DNA of 64,000 nucleotides from DASXVU01 sp963732855 (GCA_963732855.1 CAVTBB010000003.1:1-64000); one strand, 5' to 3'; shown: positions 35,479 through 44,711, counted from the stretch's first letter. Notes: generated by a model from the letters alone, not told the origin. Program-made: numbers and translations.

Positions 35479-36086
35479 TTTGCATCACCCATTCTGCGCA
35501 AGCAGAGAAGCGAAACGTCGAAACACTTCTTAGCCTTCGTATGGAACGAAAACATATGAGGAATCTCGAATTTATACCTTTTCTGGTGGTCCATATAGAA
35601 ACCGCGGTCAGAAACATACTTGGCCAGGAAGTCGACGGTATCGCTCATGTGAATCGAATAAACGACGTCCGCAACCTTCATTGCGGTGTCAAGGAACGGT
35701 CGGTCCGCATTCCTTTTCTGGGATCCGAAGGGGGGGTTCATAACGACGGTGTCCACCCTTTCCTCGAACTCCGTGACATCAAAGTTAAAGAGGTCGATTC
35801 CCACTCCGATGAACTTTGCATTCGCGGCCGCCTGGGTGATGGCGTTCTCGTCGAGGTCGACGCCGATGACACGCTTCGCGCCGAGTTTGGCCGCTCCGAT
35901 GGCCAGTATCCCTGTCCCACATCCTAGGTCCGCGACCACCTTATCTGCGATGTCCCCCTCAGCATAGGCCATGAAGATTACGTCTGAGGCGATCACCGAG
36001 GGCGTAGAGTATTGTTCCAAAGAAGGCTTCGGCCTATCGAAAGGTGGAATGGTCTGCAGGAGCATCTCCAGGTCTTTTTTCTTCAT
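35475..36086 (-). CDS. METTL5-like N6-adenine RNA methyltransferase
   Basis: SAM-dependent methyltransferase, 203 residues. MKKKDLEMLLQTIPPFDRPKPSLEQYSTPS is the characteristic opening, with VVADLGCGTGILAIGAAKLGA for SAM binding and VVMNPPFGSQ as catalytic NPPF motif. Relatives modify one adenine of small-subunit rRNA. Start at the ATG 36084-36086; an upstream in-frame start would add an unlike basic stretch. Overlaps csl4 by four bases. Confidence 0.92.
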   Translation of the reverse strand: MKKKDLEMLLQTIPPFDRPKPSLEQYSTPSVIASDVIFMAYAEGDIADKVVADLGCGTGILAIGAAKLGAKRVIGVDLDENAITQAAANAKFIGVGIDLFNFDVTEFEERVDTVVMNPPFGSQKRNADRPFLDTAMKVADVVYSIHMSDTVDFLAKYVSDRGFYMDHQKRYKFEIPHMFSFHTKAKKCFDVSLLCLRRMGDAK

Positions 36087-36111
36087 AGCATACCGGGATG
36101 GACCTCGAGGA

Positions 36112-36414
36112 TTAATACTCGTAGTCGACGACCGCTCGGGCCTCTCTGACCCTGAGGATGAAATCGCCCACTTTGATGTGCTCTGGATGTGCCTGATAGG
36201 CTTGCATGTCAAGCAAATTCGCGAAGTCCACTAAAAGGACCAGGTCATAAGATGACGGAGTATTCAACGTGTTGAAGCCGACCTCGAGCCTTTTTATCTC
36301 TTTGATCTTGTATGGAAGAAGGTCCAGCATCTCCTTCATACGGATGGCGTTTTCTGCCTTAGTCCTGCCCTCAGCTGATTCCTTCAGCCTCCACATCACG
36401 ATATGTTTTAACAT
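36112..36414 (-). CDS. Dabb (stress-responsive alpha/beta barrel) protein
   Basis: 100 residues: MLKHIVMWRLKE opens the ferredoxin-like half barrel, SSYDLVLLVDFANLLDMQAYQAHPEHIKV is the conserved middle. Dabb proteins form dimers and have varied, mostly unknown roles. It ends 25 bases before the methyltransferase start on the same strand and follows the HTH-CBS regulator. Confidence 0.85.
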   Translation of the reverse strand: MLKHIVMWRLKESAEGRTKAENAIRMKEMLDLLPYKIKEIKRLEVGFNTLNTPSSYDLVLLVDFANLLDMQAYQAHPEHIKVGDFILRVREARAVVDYEY

Positions 36415-36428
36415 ATTGACCTTCTGCT

Positions 36429-37064
36429 CTATTGGTTTAGTCCAAGATTGAGGAAGTCGGCACTGGTGAGAATCCCGACTATCTGACCCTTACGGGAGAT
36501 AAGAATGGCCTCTTCTCGCTGAAGGTGGAATGAAGCAAGATCGATCGGGGTGTCCTCAGAGAGAATGGGGAACGGTTCATCCATGATCTCCTCGATCTTG
36601 GTCCTCATGACCTCATCATACGTCTTCCTGCCCGATTTTGTTTCCTCTATCGTATAATCGCGTATACGGTCATCGGTAATCCCGCCGACCACTCTCTCAC
36701 CCACAATGACAGGAAGTTGGGTGAACCTGCCCTTCATCATCTTCTCGGTCGCTTCGCCGATCGACTGATCCGGGGTGACATGGATAACTCCGCGAGTCGC
36801 CAGGTCCCCGACCGTGAGCTGATTGCCAGTCTTCATGCCCTCCACCTTGCGTCTGCGGAGCACTTCTTCGAATGCGACGAGGATCTTGCGCACGTTACTG
36901 TAGGATGGGTCAATGCTACCGCGTTCGATCTTCGCGATGAGGGATTGACTTACTCCCGCCAAATTTGCCAATTCTCGCTGTGATAGGTTCAGCCTCTTTC
37001 TCATCTGGCGTATCTTGTCGAGATCTGGGAGCTGGGGCACCAATGCAATCCTGGCTGACGACAT
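36429..37064 (-). CDS. HTH-CBS transcription regulator
   Basis: Archaeal regulator of 211 residues: an Xre-type helix-turn-helix (IRQMRKRLNLSQRELANLAGVSQSLIAKIERG, about residues 17-48) followed by two CBS domains (from GDLATRGVIHVTPDQSIGEAT to ILTSADFLNLG). CBS pairs usually bind adenosyl nucleotides, so it may sense energy state. ATG at 37062-37064; a TTG three codons earlier is less likely. A TATA-like CTTATATTT lies on the minus strand near 37115-37123. Targets are unknown; the Dabb gene is the next one downstream. Confidence 0.85.
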   Translation of the reverse strand: MSSARIALVPQLPDLDKIRQMRKRLNLSQRELANLAGVSQSLIAKIERGSIDPSYSNVRKILVAFEEVLRRRKVEGMKTGNQLTVGDLATRGVIHVTPDQSIGEATEKMMKGRFTQLPVIVGERVVGGITDDRIRDYTIEETKSGRKTYDEVMRTKIEEIMDEPFPILSEDTPIDLASFHLQREEAILISRKGQIVGILTSADFLNLGLNQ

Positions 37065-37073
37065 GGAATTCAA

Positions 37074-37559
37074 CCTTCACATTCTGACTCGCTGTTAGCT
37101 TCATTGTTAACGGGAAATATAAGCTTTGCCAGAATCATATGAACAAACCCTGTGAGGAATCATTGTTCGAGTTATGATTTCAGCGTACAGCAATTAGACA
37201 AATAGCTAGATATTATAAAAAATATAGCTTAAATGACTACAATATTGGAGTTTCATTTCCAAATTCTAGACAATTGTACAGTCGATTCGAATCGGTATTC
37301 TCATACGAATCAAAAAACAATAACGCATATATATGTCCGATAAATAGCATCTGATGATGATCCCACTCACCGAGGTAAGCAATGGGCCTCTCCAAAATGA
37401 GAATTGCGTCGCCGATGAACCAGTATCTTTCGGCTATACGGCAGGTTACTCTGCAAAGTATAATAGGCCACAGGATGACAAGTATCGGGCTCGATGTGAG
37501 GGCTAATCTGATGGACAGTACATACAGGAATGAGCTCGTTGTGATCAGGAGTAAGTAAT
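37074..37559. other. AT-rich gap with no firm gene
   Basis: Markedly AT-rich compared with its surroundings, with TATA-like ATTATAAAAAATA at 37211-37223. A 58-codon plus-strand frame (37382-37558, MGLSKMRIASPMNQYL...) ends one base before the gltB ATG, which would suit a coupled leader peptide. On the minus strand a 121-codon frame with hydrophobic stretches covers the same bases. Neither is recognised, and at most one can be real. Confidence 0.3.
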
Positions 37560-38798
37560 ATGGAATATTTCGGTGATCAAATTCACCATAAATGTGCGTC
37601 ACAGGCTATCAACCCCCTCCCCAAGCCAGAGTATGCATACGGGGCGGCACGACCACCAGGATTGAAGTACCTAATGGGAGGCTGCGGAATAGCCGGTTGT
37701 ATGGCCTTAGACGGAAGCACGATATCAGGCGATCGGATCGCCTCTATGTTGGCTGCCATGGGAGAGAGGGAGAATGGGCTTGGAGCGGGGTATGCGTGCT
37801 ATGGTTTGTTCCCCCAGCATCTCGAGGAGTACTGCTTCCAGATATTCTTCGATGATGAAGAGATCAAGAAACGCGTGGAGGAGTTCCTCAAGGACTATGT
37901 GGAGATACATCACGCTGAGAAGGTTTATCACCGACAGGTCTTGACCATGACCCCTCCATTCCCTGATATTTGGAGGTACTTTGTCACTCCAAAACCAGGT
38001 AAGGATTGGCATGGCAATACACAGATGGCACCAGACGATTTCATCATTCAAGTGGTCATGCAAGTCAATTCGACGATGAACGGAGCCCAGATCGTCTCCT
38101 CCGGGAAGAACATGGCAGTCTTCAAGGGGAACGGTTTCTCCTACGAGATATCCGATTTCTATGATATCTCGCGTTACAAGGGCAATCTCTGGATATCCCA
38201 TTCCAGGTTCCCGACCAATTCACCTGCGTGGTGGGCTGGTGCCCATCCCATGAGCGTTCTAGATTGGGGTGTCTGCCACAATGGAGAGATCACCTCATAT
38301 GGGGTGAACAAGAAGTTGGTGGAGATGAATGGCTATAAATGCACAGTGCAGACCGATACCGAGGTCATATCCTACATCTGGGATCTGCTGGTGCGCAGGC
38401 ACAAACTGCCCATTCAGGCTGCCGCCTTCGCGATGGCCCCATGGACCTACGAGGAGATTGCCACACTGGATCCTGACAGCAGGAAACTTGCCACCTGGCT
38501 CCGCATAGCCTACAAGGAGGCGTTCCTGAACGGGCCCTTCTCTATCCTGGTCGGGCGTTCCCAGCCGGAGATTACCCTGATCGCTCTGGCCGACCGCAAG
38601 AAACTGCGTCCGATGCTCGTGGGCAAATCACCGGATGAGAAGATGGCGTTCTGCGCCTCGGAGGAGTGTGCAGTACGAACAGTGCAGCCAGATGCGATAA
38701 CATGGACGTGCAACGCAGGGAGCCCGTTCATAGCCCAGGTGGGTAAGGGCATCATAAGGAAAGGTATCGAACATCCATTCGAGGGGGCTAGGAAATGA
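37560..38798 (+). CDS. glutamate synthase, glutamine amidotransferase subunit
   Basis: Archaeal glutamate synthase is spread over three genes; this one holds the class-II glutaminase domain that frees ammonia from glutamine. Motif GGCGIAGCMALDG has the nucleophile cysteine at about residue 42, so an N-terminal propeptide must be removed if the ATG at 37560 is right; GGAG precedes that ATG by nine bases. An ATG at 37674 would leave only MGG ahead of the cysteine. Later WISHSRFPTNSPAWWAGAHPMSVLDWGVCHNGEI is diagnostic. Stop overlaps the next start. Confidence 0.9.
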   Translation: MEYFGDQIHHKCASQAINPLPKPEYAYGAARPPGLKYLMGGCGIAGCMALDGSTISGDRIASMLAAMGERENGLGAGYACYGLFPQHLEEYCFQIFFDDEEIKKRVEEFLKDYVEIHHAEKVYHRQVLTMTPPFPDIWRYFVTPKPGKDWHGNTQMAPDDFIIQVVMQVNSTMNGAQIVSSGKNMAVFKGNGFSYEISDFYDISRYKGNLWISHSRFPTNSPAWWAGAHPMSVLDWGVCHNGEITSYGVNKKLVEMNGYKCTVQTDTEVISYIWDLLVRRHKLPIQAAAFAMAPWTYEEIATLDPDSRKLATWLRIAYKEAFLNGPFSILVGRSQPEITLIALADRKKLRPMLVGKSPDEKMAFCASEECAVRTVQPDAITWTCNAGSPFIAQVGKGIIRKGIEHPFEGARK

Positions 38799-40333
38799 GC
38801 GAAAAGACGGATCGGCCTAAGCGCATGGAAACCAGGCTGCCTGAGAAGTTTATGCCGACTATCAACTACGACACCTGCGTGATGTGCAAACGTTGCGTCA
38901 ACGAGTGCTCGTTCCAGGCTATCGATGTCAGGGACAACAAGGTCGTGCCGAAGGGCGGCTGCGTGGCCTGTGGCAGGTGCATAGCAGTATGCCCGACCAG
39001 GGCAATCGAGATCCGGCCACTCCCATCGCAGTTCCCCCCACATGGCAACTGGACCGAGAGGATGAGGCGGGGCATCTATGCCCAGGCGAACAGCGGAGGA
39101 GTCCTGCTGTCATCCTGCGGCACTGACGAACCATACGATGTGATATTCGAGGATATATTGCTGGATGCAGCCCAAGTGACGAACCCTTCAATCGACCCGC
39201 TACGTGAGCCGGTGGAGACCAGGACCTACCTGGGAGGGCGCCCGGGCAAGATCGAGGTGTGCGAAGGCGAGCGCATGAAACTTTGCGGGGGGGAAGGCCC
39301 CATCATCGAGATGGACATGCCGATAATGTTCGGGCATGTATCTCTGGGCTCGGTGTCATATAATACGCAGAAGGCGCTGTTTATGGCGGCCAAGGAGCTC
39401 AATATCATTGCCGGTTCCGGAGAAGGTGGGCTTCATGAGGATTTCTATGTCTATGCCGACCATATCTGCTCGGAAGTGGCTTCAGGCCGCTTCGGGGTGA
39501 ACGCCGAATACCTGAAGAACACTGCGGCAGTCGAGATTAAGGTCGGCCAGGGTGCCAAACCGGGCTTGGGCGGACATCTGCCTGGGGAGAAAGTTACCCA
39601 GCTGATCTCACAAACAAGGATGATACCGTTGGGGACGGATGCGCTGTCCCCTTACCCGCATCACGACATCTACTCGATAGAGGACCTGCAACAGCTAATC
39701 TCGGTGCTCAAAGAAGCGACCGAATATGGCCGCCCAATCGGGGTCAAGATCGCCGCTGTTCATAATGTCGGCGCTATTGCGTCTGGCATAGTTCGGGCTG
39801 GAGCTGATTTCATCACCATAGACGGGTTCAAGGGCGGGACTGGATCTGCACCAAGGGTGATCCGAGACAACGCTGGCCTCCCCATAGAGGTGGCCATAGC
39901 GGTCGTCGATAAGAGATTGACCGATGAAGGGTTGCGTAACCGTGTGACCATCGCAGCGGGCGGAGGCATACGTTGCAGCGCCGACATGATCAAAGCGATA
40001 GCTCTAGGGGCGGACATAGCTATGGTCTCGACCGCGGCCATGATAGCCATGGGTTGCCGTGTCTGCCAACAATGCCACCGTGGATTGTGCCCTTGGGGCA
40101 TCGCCACGCAAAGGGAGGACCTCATGGCCCGCCTGGACCCGGAAATCGCCGCAGCCCGCGTGGTCAGGCTGTTCAGGGCGTGGAACGAGGAGCTGAGGGA
40201 GGTCATCGGCGGCATGGGCATTGATTCGGTAGAATCGCTGGTGGGAAACCGGGACCGGCTCAGATACTTTGGCCCGAACCCGAAGATAGCGGAAGTTATG
40301 GGCCTCAAGACCGTAGGAGAGGGGTGGGGCTGA
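38795..40333 (+). CDS. gltB: glutamate synthase, FMN/iron-sulfur synthase subunit
   Basis: 512 residues. Two ferredoxin motifs near the N-terminus (CVMCKRCVNECSFQA and CVACGRCIAVCPTRA) precede the glutamate synthase barrel, with AEYLKNTAAVEIKVGQGAKPGLGGHLPG, ISPYPHHD-like SPYPHHDIYSIEDL, GVKIAAVHNVGAIASGIVRAGADFITIDGFKGGTGSAP and the [3Fe-4S] CRVCQQCHRGLCPWGIATQ. It makes glutamate from 2-oxoglutarate and channelled ammonia; the ferredoxin domain suggests ferredoxin as donor. ATG overlaps the upstream stop by four bases. Confidence 0.94.
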   Translation: MSEKTDRPKRMETRLPEKFMPTINYDTCVMCKRCVNECSFQAIDVRDNKVVPKGGCVACGRCIAVCPTRAIEIRPLPSQFPPHGNWTERMRRGIYAQANSGGVLLSSCGTDEPYDVIFEDILLDAAQVTNPSIDPLREPVETRTYLGGRPGKIEVCEGERMKLCGGEGPIIEMDMPIMFGHVSLGSVSYNTQKALFMAAKELNIIAGSGEGGLHEDFYVYADHICSEVASGRFGVNAEYLKNTAAVEIKVGQGAKPGLGGHLPGEKVTQLISQTRMIPLGTDALSPYPHHDIYSIEDLQQLISVLKEATEYGRPIGVKIAAVHNVGAIASGIVRAGADFITIDGFKGGTGSAPRVIRDNAGLPIEVAIAVVDKRLTDEGLRNRVTIAAGGGIRCSADMIKAIALGADIAMVSTAAMIAMGCRVCQQCHRGLCPWGIATQREDLMARLDPEIAAARVVRLFRAWNEELREVIGGMGIDSVESLVGNRDRLRYFGPNPKIAEVMGLKTVGEGWG

Positions 40334-41172
40334 TGTCTAACATCGACTATGATTATCACGCGGAGGAGTGCGACTGCGGCAAGGACTGTACCTTCGCCAA
40401 GGAAGGCGTGGCTACGATACGTGCAGACGGAAGGGACACAGGTAAGGGTCCGCTGCACTACAAGACGCTCAACTGCGCCATCCGAAAGGCGATTGGTTCC
40501 GATTGCCGTACCGTGATCCTCGAAGGTGTCATGGGCCAGAGGTACATCGGCGCGACCGCGACCGGCTCAGAACTTCTAATCGTGATACATGGAACGCCGG
40601 GCAACAGCCTTGGTGCCTTCTTGAACGGACCGACCATCGAGGTCCTGGGGAATGCCCAGGATATGACCGGGAACACCATGAACTCGGGCAAGATAATCAT
40701 CCATGGGAATGCCTGGGATGTGACCGGTCTGTCCGCCCGTGGCGGTACCATCATGATCAAGGGCTCATCCGGATACCGGGTCGGCATCCACATGAAGGAA
40801 TTCGGTGAGATGCGCCCTTCGCTGGTCATCGGAGGGACTGTAAAGGACTACCTGGGTGAGTATATGGCCGGCGGAACGATACTGGTGCTAGGCCTTCGTA
40901 GCGACGTGGAATCACCGGTCGGGCATAACATCGGGGCCGGGATGCACGGAGGACGCATCTACGTGAGGGGCCATGTCGATATCGGCCAGCTAGGGCCGGG
41001 TGCGGTGGTCTCCCAACTGACGGCTGAGGATACCGCCGAAATAGACTCCCTGGTCGAGGAGTTCGAAGAACACTTCGGGGAGAAGGTCGGAAGGGACTAT
41101 TCCAGTTTCGTGAAGATCAATCCTTCATCATCCAGGCCGTTCAGCGGATACTACGACAAGACGAACATCTGA
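40333..41172 (+). CDS. glutamate synthase, GXGXG-repeat subunit
   Basis: Structural domain equivalent to the C-terminal beta-helix of bacterial GltB. Repeats such as GTPGNSLGAFLNGPTIEVLGNAQDMTGNTMNSGKIIIHGNA and GMHGGRIYVRGHV show the right-handed helix pattern. 279 residues. ATG at 40333 shares a base with the previous stop (TGATG); a GTG nine bases earlier is possible. An N-terminal CDCGKDC motif is unusual and might bind metal. Confidence 0.9.
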   Translation: MSNIDYDYHAEECDCGKDCTFAKEGVATIRADGRDTGKGPLHYKTLNCAIRKAIGSDCRTVILEGVMGQRYIGATATGSELLIVIHGTPGNSLGAFLNGPTIEVLGNAQDMTGNTMNSGKIIIHGNAWDVTGLSARGGTIMIKGSSGYRVGIHMKEFGEMRPSLVIGGTVKDYLGEYMAGGTILVLGLRSDVESPVGHNIGAGMHGGRIYVRGHVDIGQLGPGAVVSQLTAEDTAEIDSLVEEFEEHFGEKVGRDYSSFVKINPSSSRPFSGYYDKTNI

Positions 41173-41176
41173 GCGA

Positions 41177-41620
41177 TCAAAGACCAGGTGGCCGCGAAAC
41201 AGAGTCGAGGACCACCCTAAGCTCGATGTCCCTCAAACCCATGGGGATCAGCTCGCGCGTGACGATGTCCTCGAGGGAGTGATTGTCTGGAGCGGAGATG
41301 CGGATGAGTATCCTCTTCTGTCCTGATATCTGGAGAACCTCCCTGACCCCTTCGATCTTGGTCAGCTTCTTGAGGTCTGCGGCACTCGTTTCATGCGTCA
41401 GGTTCCCCAGGACGATGGCATCAGCGTTCATGCCCATCCGCTCAGCGTTGACAATCGCATAGTAGCCGAGGATCACCTTGTCATCCTCAAGACGGCGGAT
41501 CCTATCACGCACTGTCGACGACGAACGCCTTAGCTTCACCGATACGTCATTGTACGTCATACGCCCGTCCGCTAGAAGAAGGCCGATGATCTTCCTATTC
41601 ATCTGGTCGACTGTAACCAA
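41177..41620 (-). CDS. Lrp/AsnC family regulator
   Basis: 147 residues: winged HTH (MNRKIIGLLLADGRMTYNDVSVKLRRSSSTVRDRIRRLEDDKVI) plus the RAM ligand domain. Such proteins sense amino acids. It is convergent with the glutamate synthase genes, with four bases between the stops, so a role in nitrogen or glutamate control is plausible but unproven. A TTG (41620) or ATG (41602) start is possible. A TATA-like AGTTATATATCA lies on the minus strand near 41668-41679. Confidence 0.9.
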   Translation of the reverse strand: MVTVDQMNRKIIGLLLADGRMTYNDVSVKLRRSSSTVRDRIRRLEDDKVILGYYAIVNAERMGMNADAIVLGNLTHETSAADLKKLTKIEGVREVLQISGQKRILIRISAPDNHSLEDIVTRELIPMGLRDIELRVVLDSVSRPPGL

Positions 41621-41790
41621 ATCGTCTCCCGCCCAACATTTCCACTTCTTCTTAGCTACCCCGGTGATATATAACTAACGGGTCACTACGCCCCACCGGC
41701 GGACTGCGGCGGCATTGAAGATGTTGAAAGCGAACTATCAAACGACCACCACCTTTGGATAAACTCGGATCCGAGGGGCCGGGCTGACAT

Positions 41791-42411
41791 TCAGTTCTTT
41801 ATTGAGATCGGCTGCCGCATGAAGGCACATCCTTCACACGGAATCTCGAGAACGCATTTATCACCCTGCGGTATGCCCTTAATCGCGCACAATATTGCAT
41901 GGTCCATCGGCCGGAAGGGCATCTTGCGCCCGTTGGAGAATAACATGCCCTTTTCTGCTTCGTTCGGGACCATTGCACAGGAGCAGCTAGAGCTTACTGA
42001 TGTCATGCACTTTACTGCGTCGCTAGGTGAACAGGAGTCGCATCTGGTGCCACACTTGGAAAGCGGGCCGAAAAGATTCGCTACCGGGTCCACCATGAAT
42101 ATGCCATTGTCCTTTCCGAAGGTTATGTACACGGTCGAAGGTTTCGCGGGCTCGATGAGCTCCATACGAGTTCCCCTCACCTTGCGCTCCTCTCGCACCG
42201 CCCAGAAATCCTTTAGATGATTGTTGAGCTGGTAGACCAGTTGGTGATATCCGACGCCGAGCTTGTCCGCCAAGTCCTGTTTAGATATTGGTGAGTCCTT
42301 GGTAGAACCATAAAGGGTGCGCAAAATGCGCTTCCTCATATCGTGATTTACAATGGACGAGTAGGTCTCAGGGTCGATGTACGCTATCTCAATCCTGCAA
42401 TTCGATGACAC
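41791..42411 (-). CDS. cysteine-rich HTH transcription regulator
   Basis: 206 residues. The first 80 form a winged HTH (HDMRKRILRTLYGSTKDSPISKQDLADKLGVGYHQLVYQLNNHL). The second half has ten cysteines at 120, 124, 127, 135, 143, 145, 175, 186, 192 and 195, in runs such as CGTRCDSCS, CSCA and CEGCAF, which should bind an iron-sulfur cluster or other metal. It starts with GTG about 25 bases after a minus-strand TTAAATATC (42432-42440). Next upstream on the same strand is a CobW GTPase, so a metal- or corrinoid-sensing role is a reasonable guess. I know no named family. Confidence 0.75.
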   Translation of the reverse strand: MSSNCRIEIAYIDPETYSSIVNHDMRKRILRTLYGSTKDSPISKQDLADKLGVGYHQLVYQLNNHLKDFWAVREERKVRGTRMELIEPAKPSTVYITFGKDNGIFMVDPVANLFGPLSKCGTRCDSCSPSDAVKCMTSVSSSCSCAMVPNEAEKGMLFSNGRKMPFRPMDHAILCAIKGIPQGDKCVLEIPCEGCAFMRQPISIKN

Positions 42412-42482
42412 TATGTTCCTATCAAACCGGCTGATATTTAATTATTGAGTCCGTGGTCCAAAATCGGAGCCCCAATAGGGCA

Positions 42483-43574
42483 TCATTTGCCGACTTGGGT
42501 GGTATTCATCATACGGTGGGTGGGATTCGGTCTCGAGGGAGAGAAGCACTCATCCTTGAAACCGTTGGACTGGTTGCCTATTGATTCCATCGCATCGAAA
42601 ACGGATTTCCGGATGTTGATCTGCAGCTTGTCCGGAGCCGATACGATCCGGGCGTTGATGGTGACCAAGACCTTTCCTTCGGCGTATCTCGAGCCCTTGA
42701 TCCCATCGACCGAAATGTTATCGAACACGGCCGACATCTTAAGGGAATTGGTATCTGAGGTCAGCATCAGCTTGGCATGGGCAATGTCGCTCGGATCATA
42801 GCTCAGCGATATCGCTCGGATGATCTTGGTCGCCAGTTCATATGAGTCCACCTTCTCCATGGTCTGGAATCCGAAGGTGCCGTTGTACCAGCCAAGCTCC
42901 GCCTCGGCCTTGGCGTATGTGTCATAATCGATGTCCACCGGTTGACGGTCGCTGCGCTTCCCGGAGCGGATGATGCTCATGATCCTGTCCAGACCATGAC
43001 CAGTGATGGCCGAGTAGGGTATCACCTCCGCTTGCGGATTAGCCAATTTGACGGCATCCACCAGCTGCATGAGCGCATCCCGGGTGACCATGTCGACCTT
43101 CGAGATGACGATGTGCTCGGCCTCCTCGATCTGATGCTTCCTCAGGTACCCGCTGAGGGTGATGGTTTCCAGCCCTTCCTGCACCAGCCTGGGCGCATCC
43201 ACCACGATGATCAGCGGAGCCACCTCGAACTCGCTCGGATATATCATCTTCAGTGGGGCAATGACCGTGGCGAGGAGATCGGTGCACGAACCCACCGGTT
43301 CCGCGATTATGAAGTCTGGACGGGACCGTGACACGAGACCTCTAGCGGATGACATCAGGTCATTGAATCGGCAGCAGAAACAGCCACGTAGGACCTCCGA
43401 GGTCTCAAAGCCCATCGCCTTCGAGTATTGCGTGTCGACCAATGCCTCTCCCTGGTCGTTCATGATCAGGCCGATGGTCTTACCGTCATCGCTCAGACCC
43501 TTGGCGATCCTATTGATGAGAGTGGTCTTGCCTGCCCCGAGGAAACCGCCGATGATCGATATGCGCGTAGACAT
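42483..43574 (-). CDS. CobW/G3E-type metallochaperone GTPase
   Basis: 363 residues. P-loop GGFLGAGKTTLIN (residues 9-21), the G3E metal motif GCFCC (64-68), EPVGSCTDL (E in Walker B region) and the base-recognition ISKVD. A C-terminal CobW-C-like domain of about 130 residues follows. These GTPases insert zinc, cobalt or nickel into client proteins, or aid corrinoid enzymes. No histidine-rich tail. In this organism, which is probably corrinoid-dependent, a cobalamin-linked role is possible. Its promoter carries an 18-base palindrome. Confidence 0.88.
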   Translation of the reverse strand: MSTRISIIGGFLGAGKTTLINRIAKGLSDDGKTIGLIMNDQGEALVDTQYSKAMGFETSEVLRGCFCCRFNDLMSSARGLVSRSRPDFIIAEPVGSCTDLLATVIAPLKMIYPSEFEVAPLIIVVDAPRLVQEGLETITLSGYLRKHQIEEAEHIVISKVDMVTRDALMQLVDAVKLANPQAEVIPYSAITGHGLDRIMSIIRSGKRSDRQPVDIDYDTYAKAEAELGWYNGTFGFQTMEKVDSYELATKIIRAISLSYDPSDIAHAKLMLTSDTNSLKMSAVFDNISVDGIKGSRYAEGKVLVTINARIVSAPDKLQINIRKSVFDAMESIGNQSNGFKDECFSPSRPNPTHRMMNTTQVGK

Positions 43575-43618
43575 TTCTTGAATCCCCTACGGACGTACAA
43601 TAGACATGAGGATAAACG

Positions 43619-43636
43619 TTTTACTCCAGAGTAAAA
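43619..43636 (-). promoter_or_regulatory. 18-base palindrome in the CobW gene promoter
   Basis: TTTTACTC-CA-GAGTAAAA is a perfect inverted repeat with eight-base arms. It overlaps the edge of a minus-strand TATA-like TTTAATATTTTAC and lies 45 bases before the CobW start, an ideal repressor or activator site. The neighbouring cysteine-rich HTH protein is a candidate binder. Confidence 0.6.
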
Positions 43637-43653
43637 TATTAAAAACCAATGGT

Positions 43654-44108
43654 TCAGACAATTATCGCATCACCAGGCCTCATCACCACGGCGGTCCCTA
43701 TGCCCTGATCGCCGATGCGGTCGCGGAACTCGTAGGGATCCGCCTCGGACCATTTGCCATAATGCATCGGGATGACCTTCTTGGCCTTGAGCAACTTCTC
43801 CGCTCTGACCGAATCCTCGCCTTCCATTGTGTATAGTCCACCAATCGGCAGCATGGCGACGTCGATGTTGTATTTGCTACGAGATCAGCACCATGTCGCC
43901 GAACAAAGCGGTGTCGCCGGTATGGTAGAGGTTCTTCCCCCGATGCGGACCATGAAAGAAATGTCAGTTCCTAATGGATGCACATCTTCGAGTGAGGATG
44001 AGTGAAGCGCAGGGAACAATATTACCGAACCGAAAATGAACTTGAACTTCACCCCCTCCATCAAATATTGTGAATGCTTGAATGTCCGAGATAACGAAGC
44101 TTGACCAT
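43654..44108 (-). pseudogene. decayed metallo-beta-lactamase-fold hydrolase
   Basis: Fragments follow the order of the UPF0173-type metal-dependent hydrolases: MVKLRYLGHSSIHNI at the start (44108), then FKFIFGSVILFPALHSSSLED, RIGGKNLYHTGDTALFGDMVLI, and after a break NIDVAMLPIGGLYTMEGEDS and KKVIPMHYGKWSE to a stop at 43654. The first metal-binding THxHxDH segment, about 70 residues, is missing between the first two pieces, and there are frame changes near 44055 and 43885. With both a deletion and frameshifts it is a true pseudogene. Confidence 0.7.
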
Positions 44109-44234
44109 GAGCTCGATTGCGTGAAAGTGCGCGGAACCGATATATGTTGCGGGTTTTTCCAATCTATGAAAACAATGGTAAGATTGATACAATGGCGGCT
44201 TCTTACCTTCAAGGTTATTGGAGGGGAGTTGGTG

Positions 44235-44711
44235 GATTGATCGAAAAAGGTGACTTCAATCATCATAGTGGGTGTTTTCATTATTGTTTTGACCTTGGGG
44301 GCCTTGCTGCTCCAATTATCACTGAATGGGACACCTGCCAGCAACGCTCGCCTCAGGATTTCGCGGACCGCGGAACATATGAAGTCGTTAAGACTATTGT
44401 CGCGGTGGATATCGATACAGCGGTCCATTTCGAAGTGGATGAGAGCTGGGAATAACGTTCAATTCTGGTTCTATCCGATTTTTAAGAATACTGACTGGTC
44501 ATGCGATTATACCGTGTCGTCGCAAAGTACTTTGATTATTTTAGGCGATTCCGGGATCTCCTCGGACGCAACGGACCATGCAGTAGGAGGGAGGGTGTCC
44601 GCAAACCGAACCCAGGCTACCGGGCAGACAGGTTTTGGCAACTGGACGCTAGAATGTCAGGTGTCGGGCGGGCCGGTGGTCGTAGAGATCTCCAAGGTCT
44701 CAACTTACTGA
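44235..44711 (+). pseudogene. small membrane-anchored protein, frame disrupted
   Basis: One frame begins with a strong hydrophobic helix (SIIIVGVFIIVLTLGALLLQL, near 44255-44315), a second carries YEVVKTIVAVDIDTAVHFEVDE (near 44380-44450), and the first frame resumes with NNVQFWFYPIFKNTDWSCDY and a Thr/Gly/Ser-rich end to 44711. Two compensating frameshifts give about 154 residues: one N-terminal anchor and a small beta-rich outer domain. It resembles secreted archaeal lipoprotein or pilin-like proteins in style only. No family recognised. Confidence 0.4.

Noticed and set aside
37237..37602. 121-codon minus-strand frame with hydrophobic stretches
   Set aside because: It lies over the gltB start and AT-rich promoter region, has no ribosome site or family resemblance; hydrophobic content may come from AT-rich bases.
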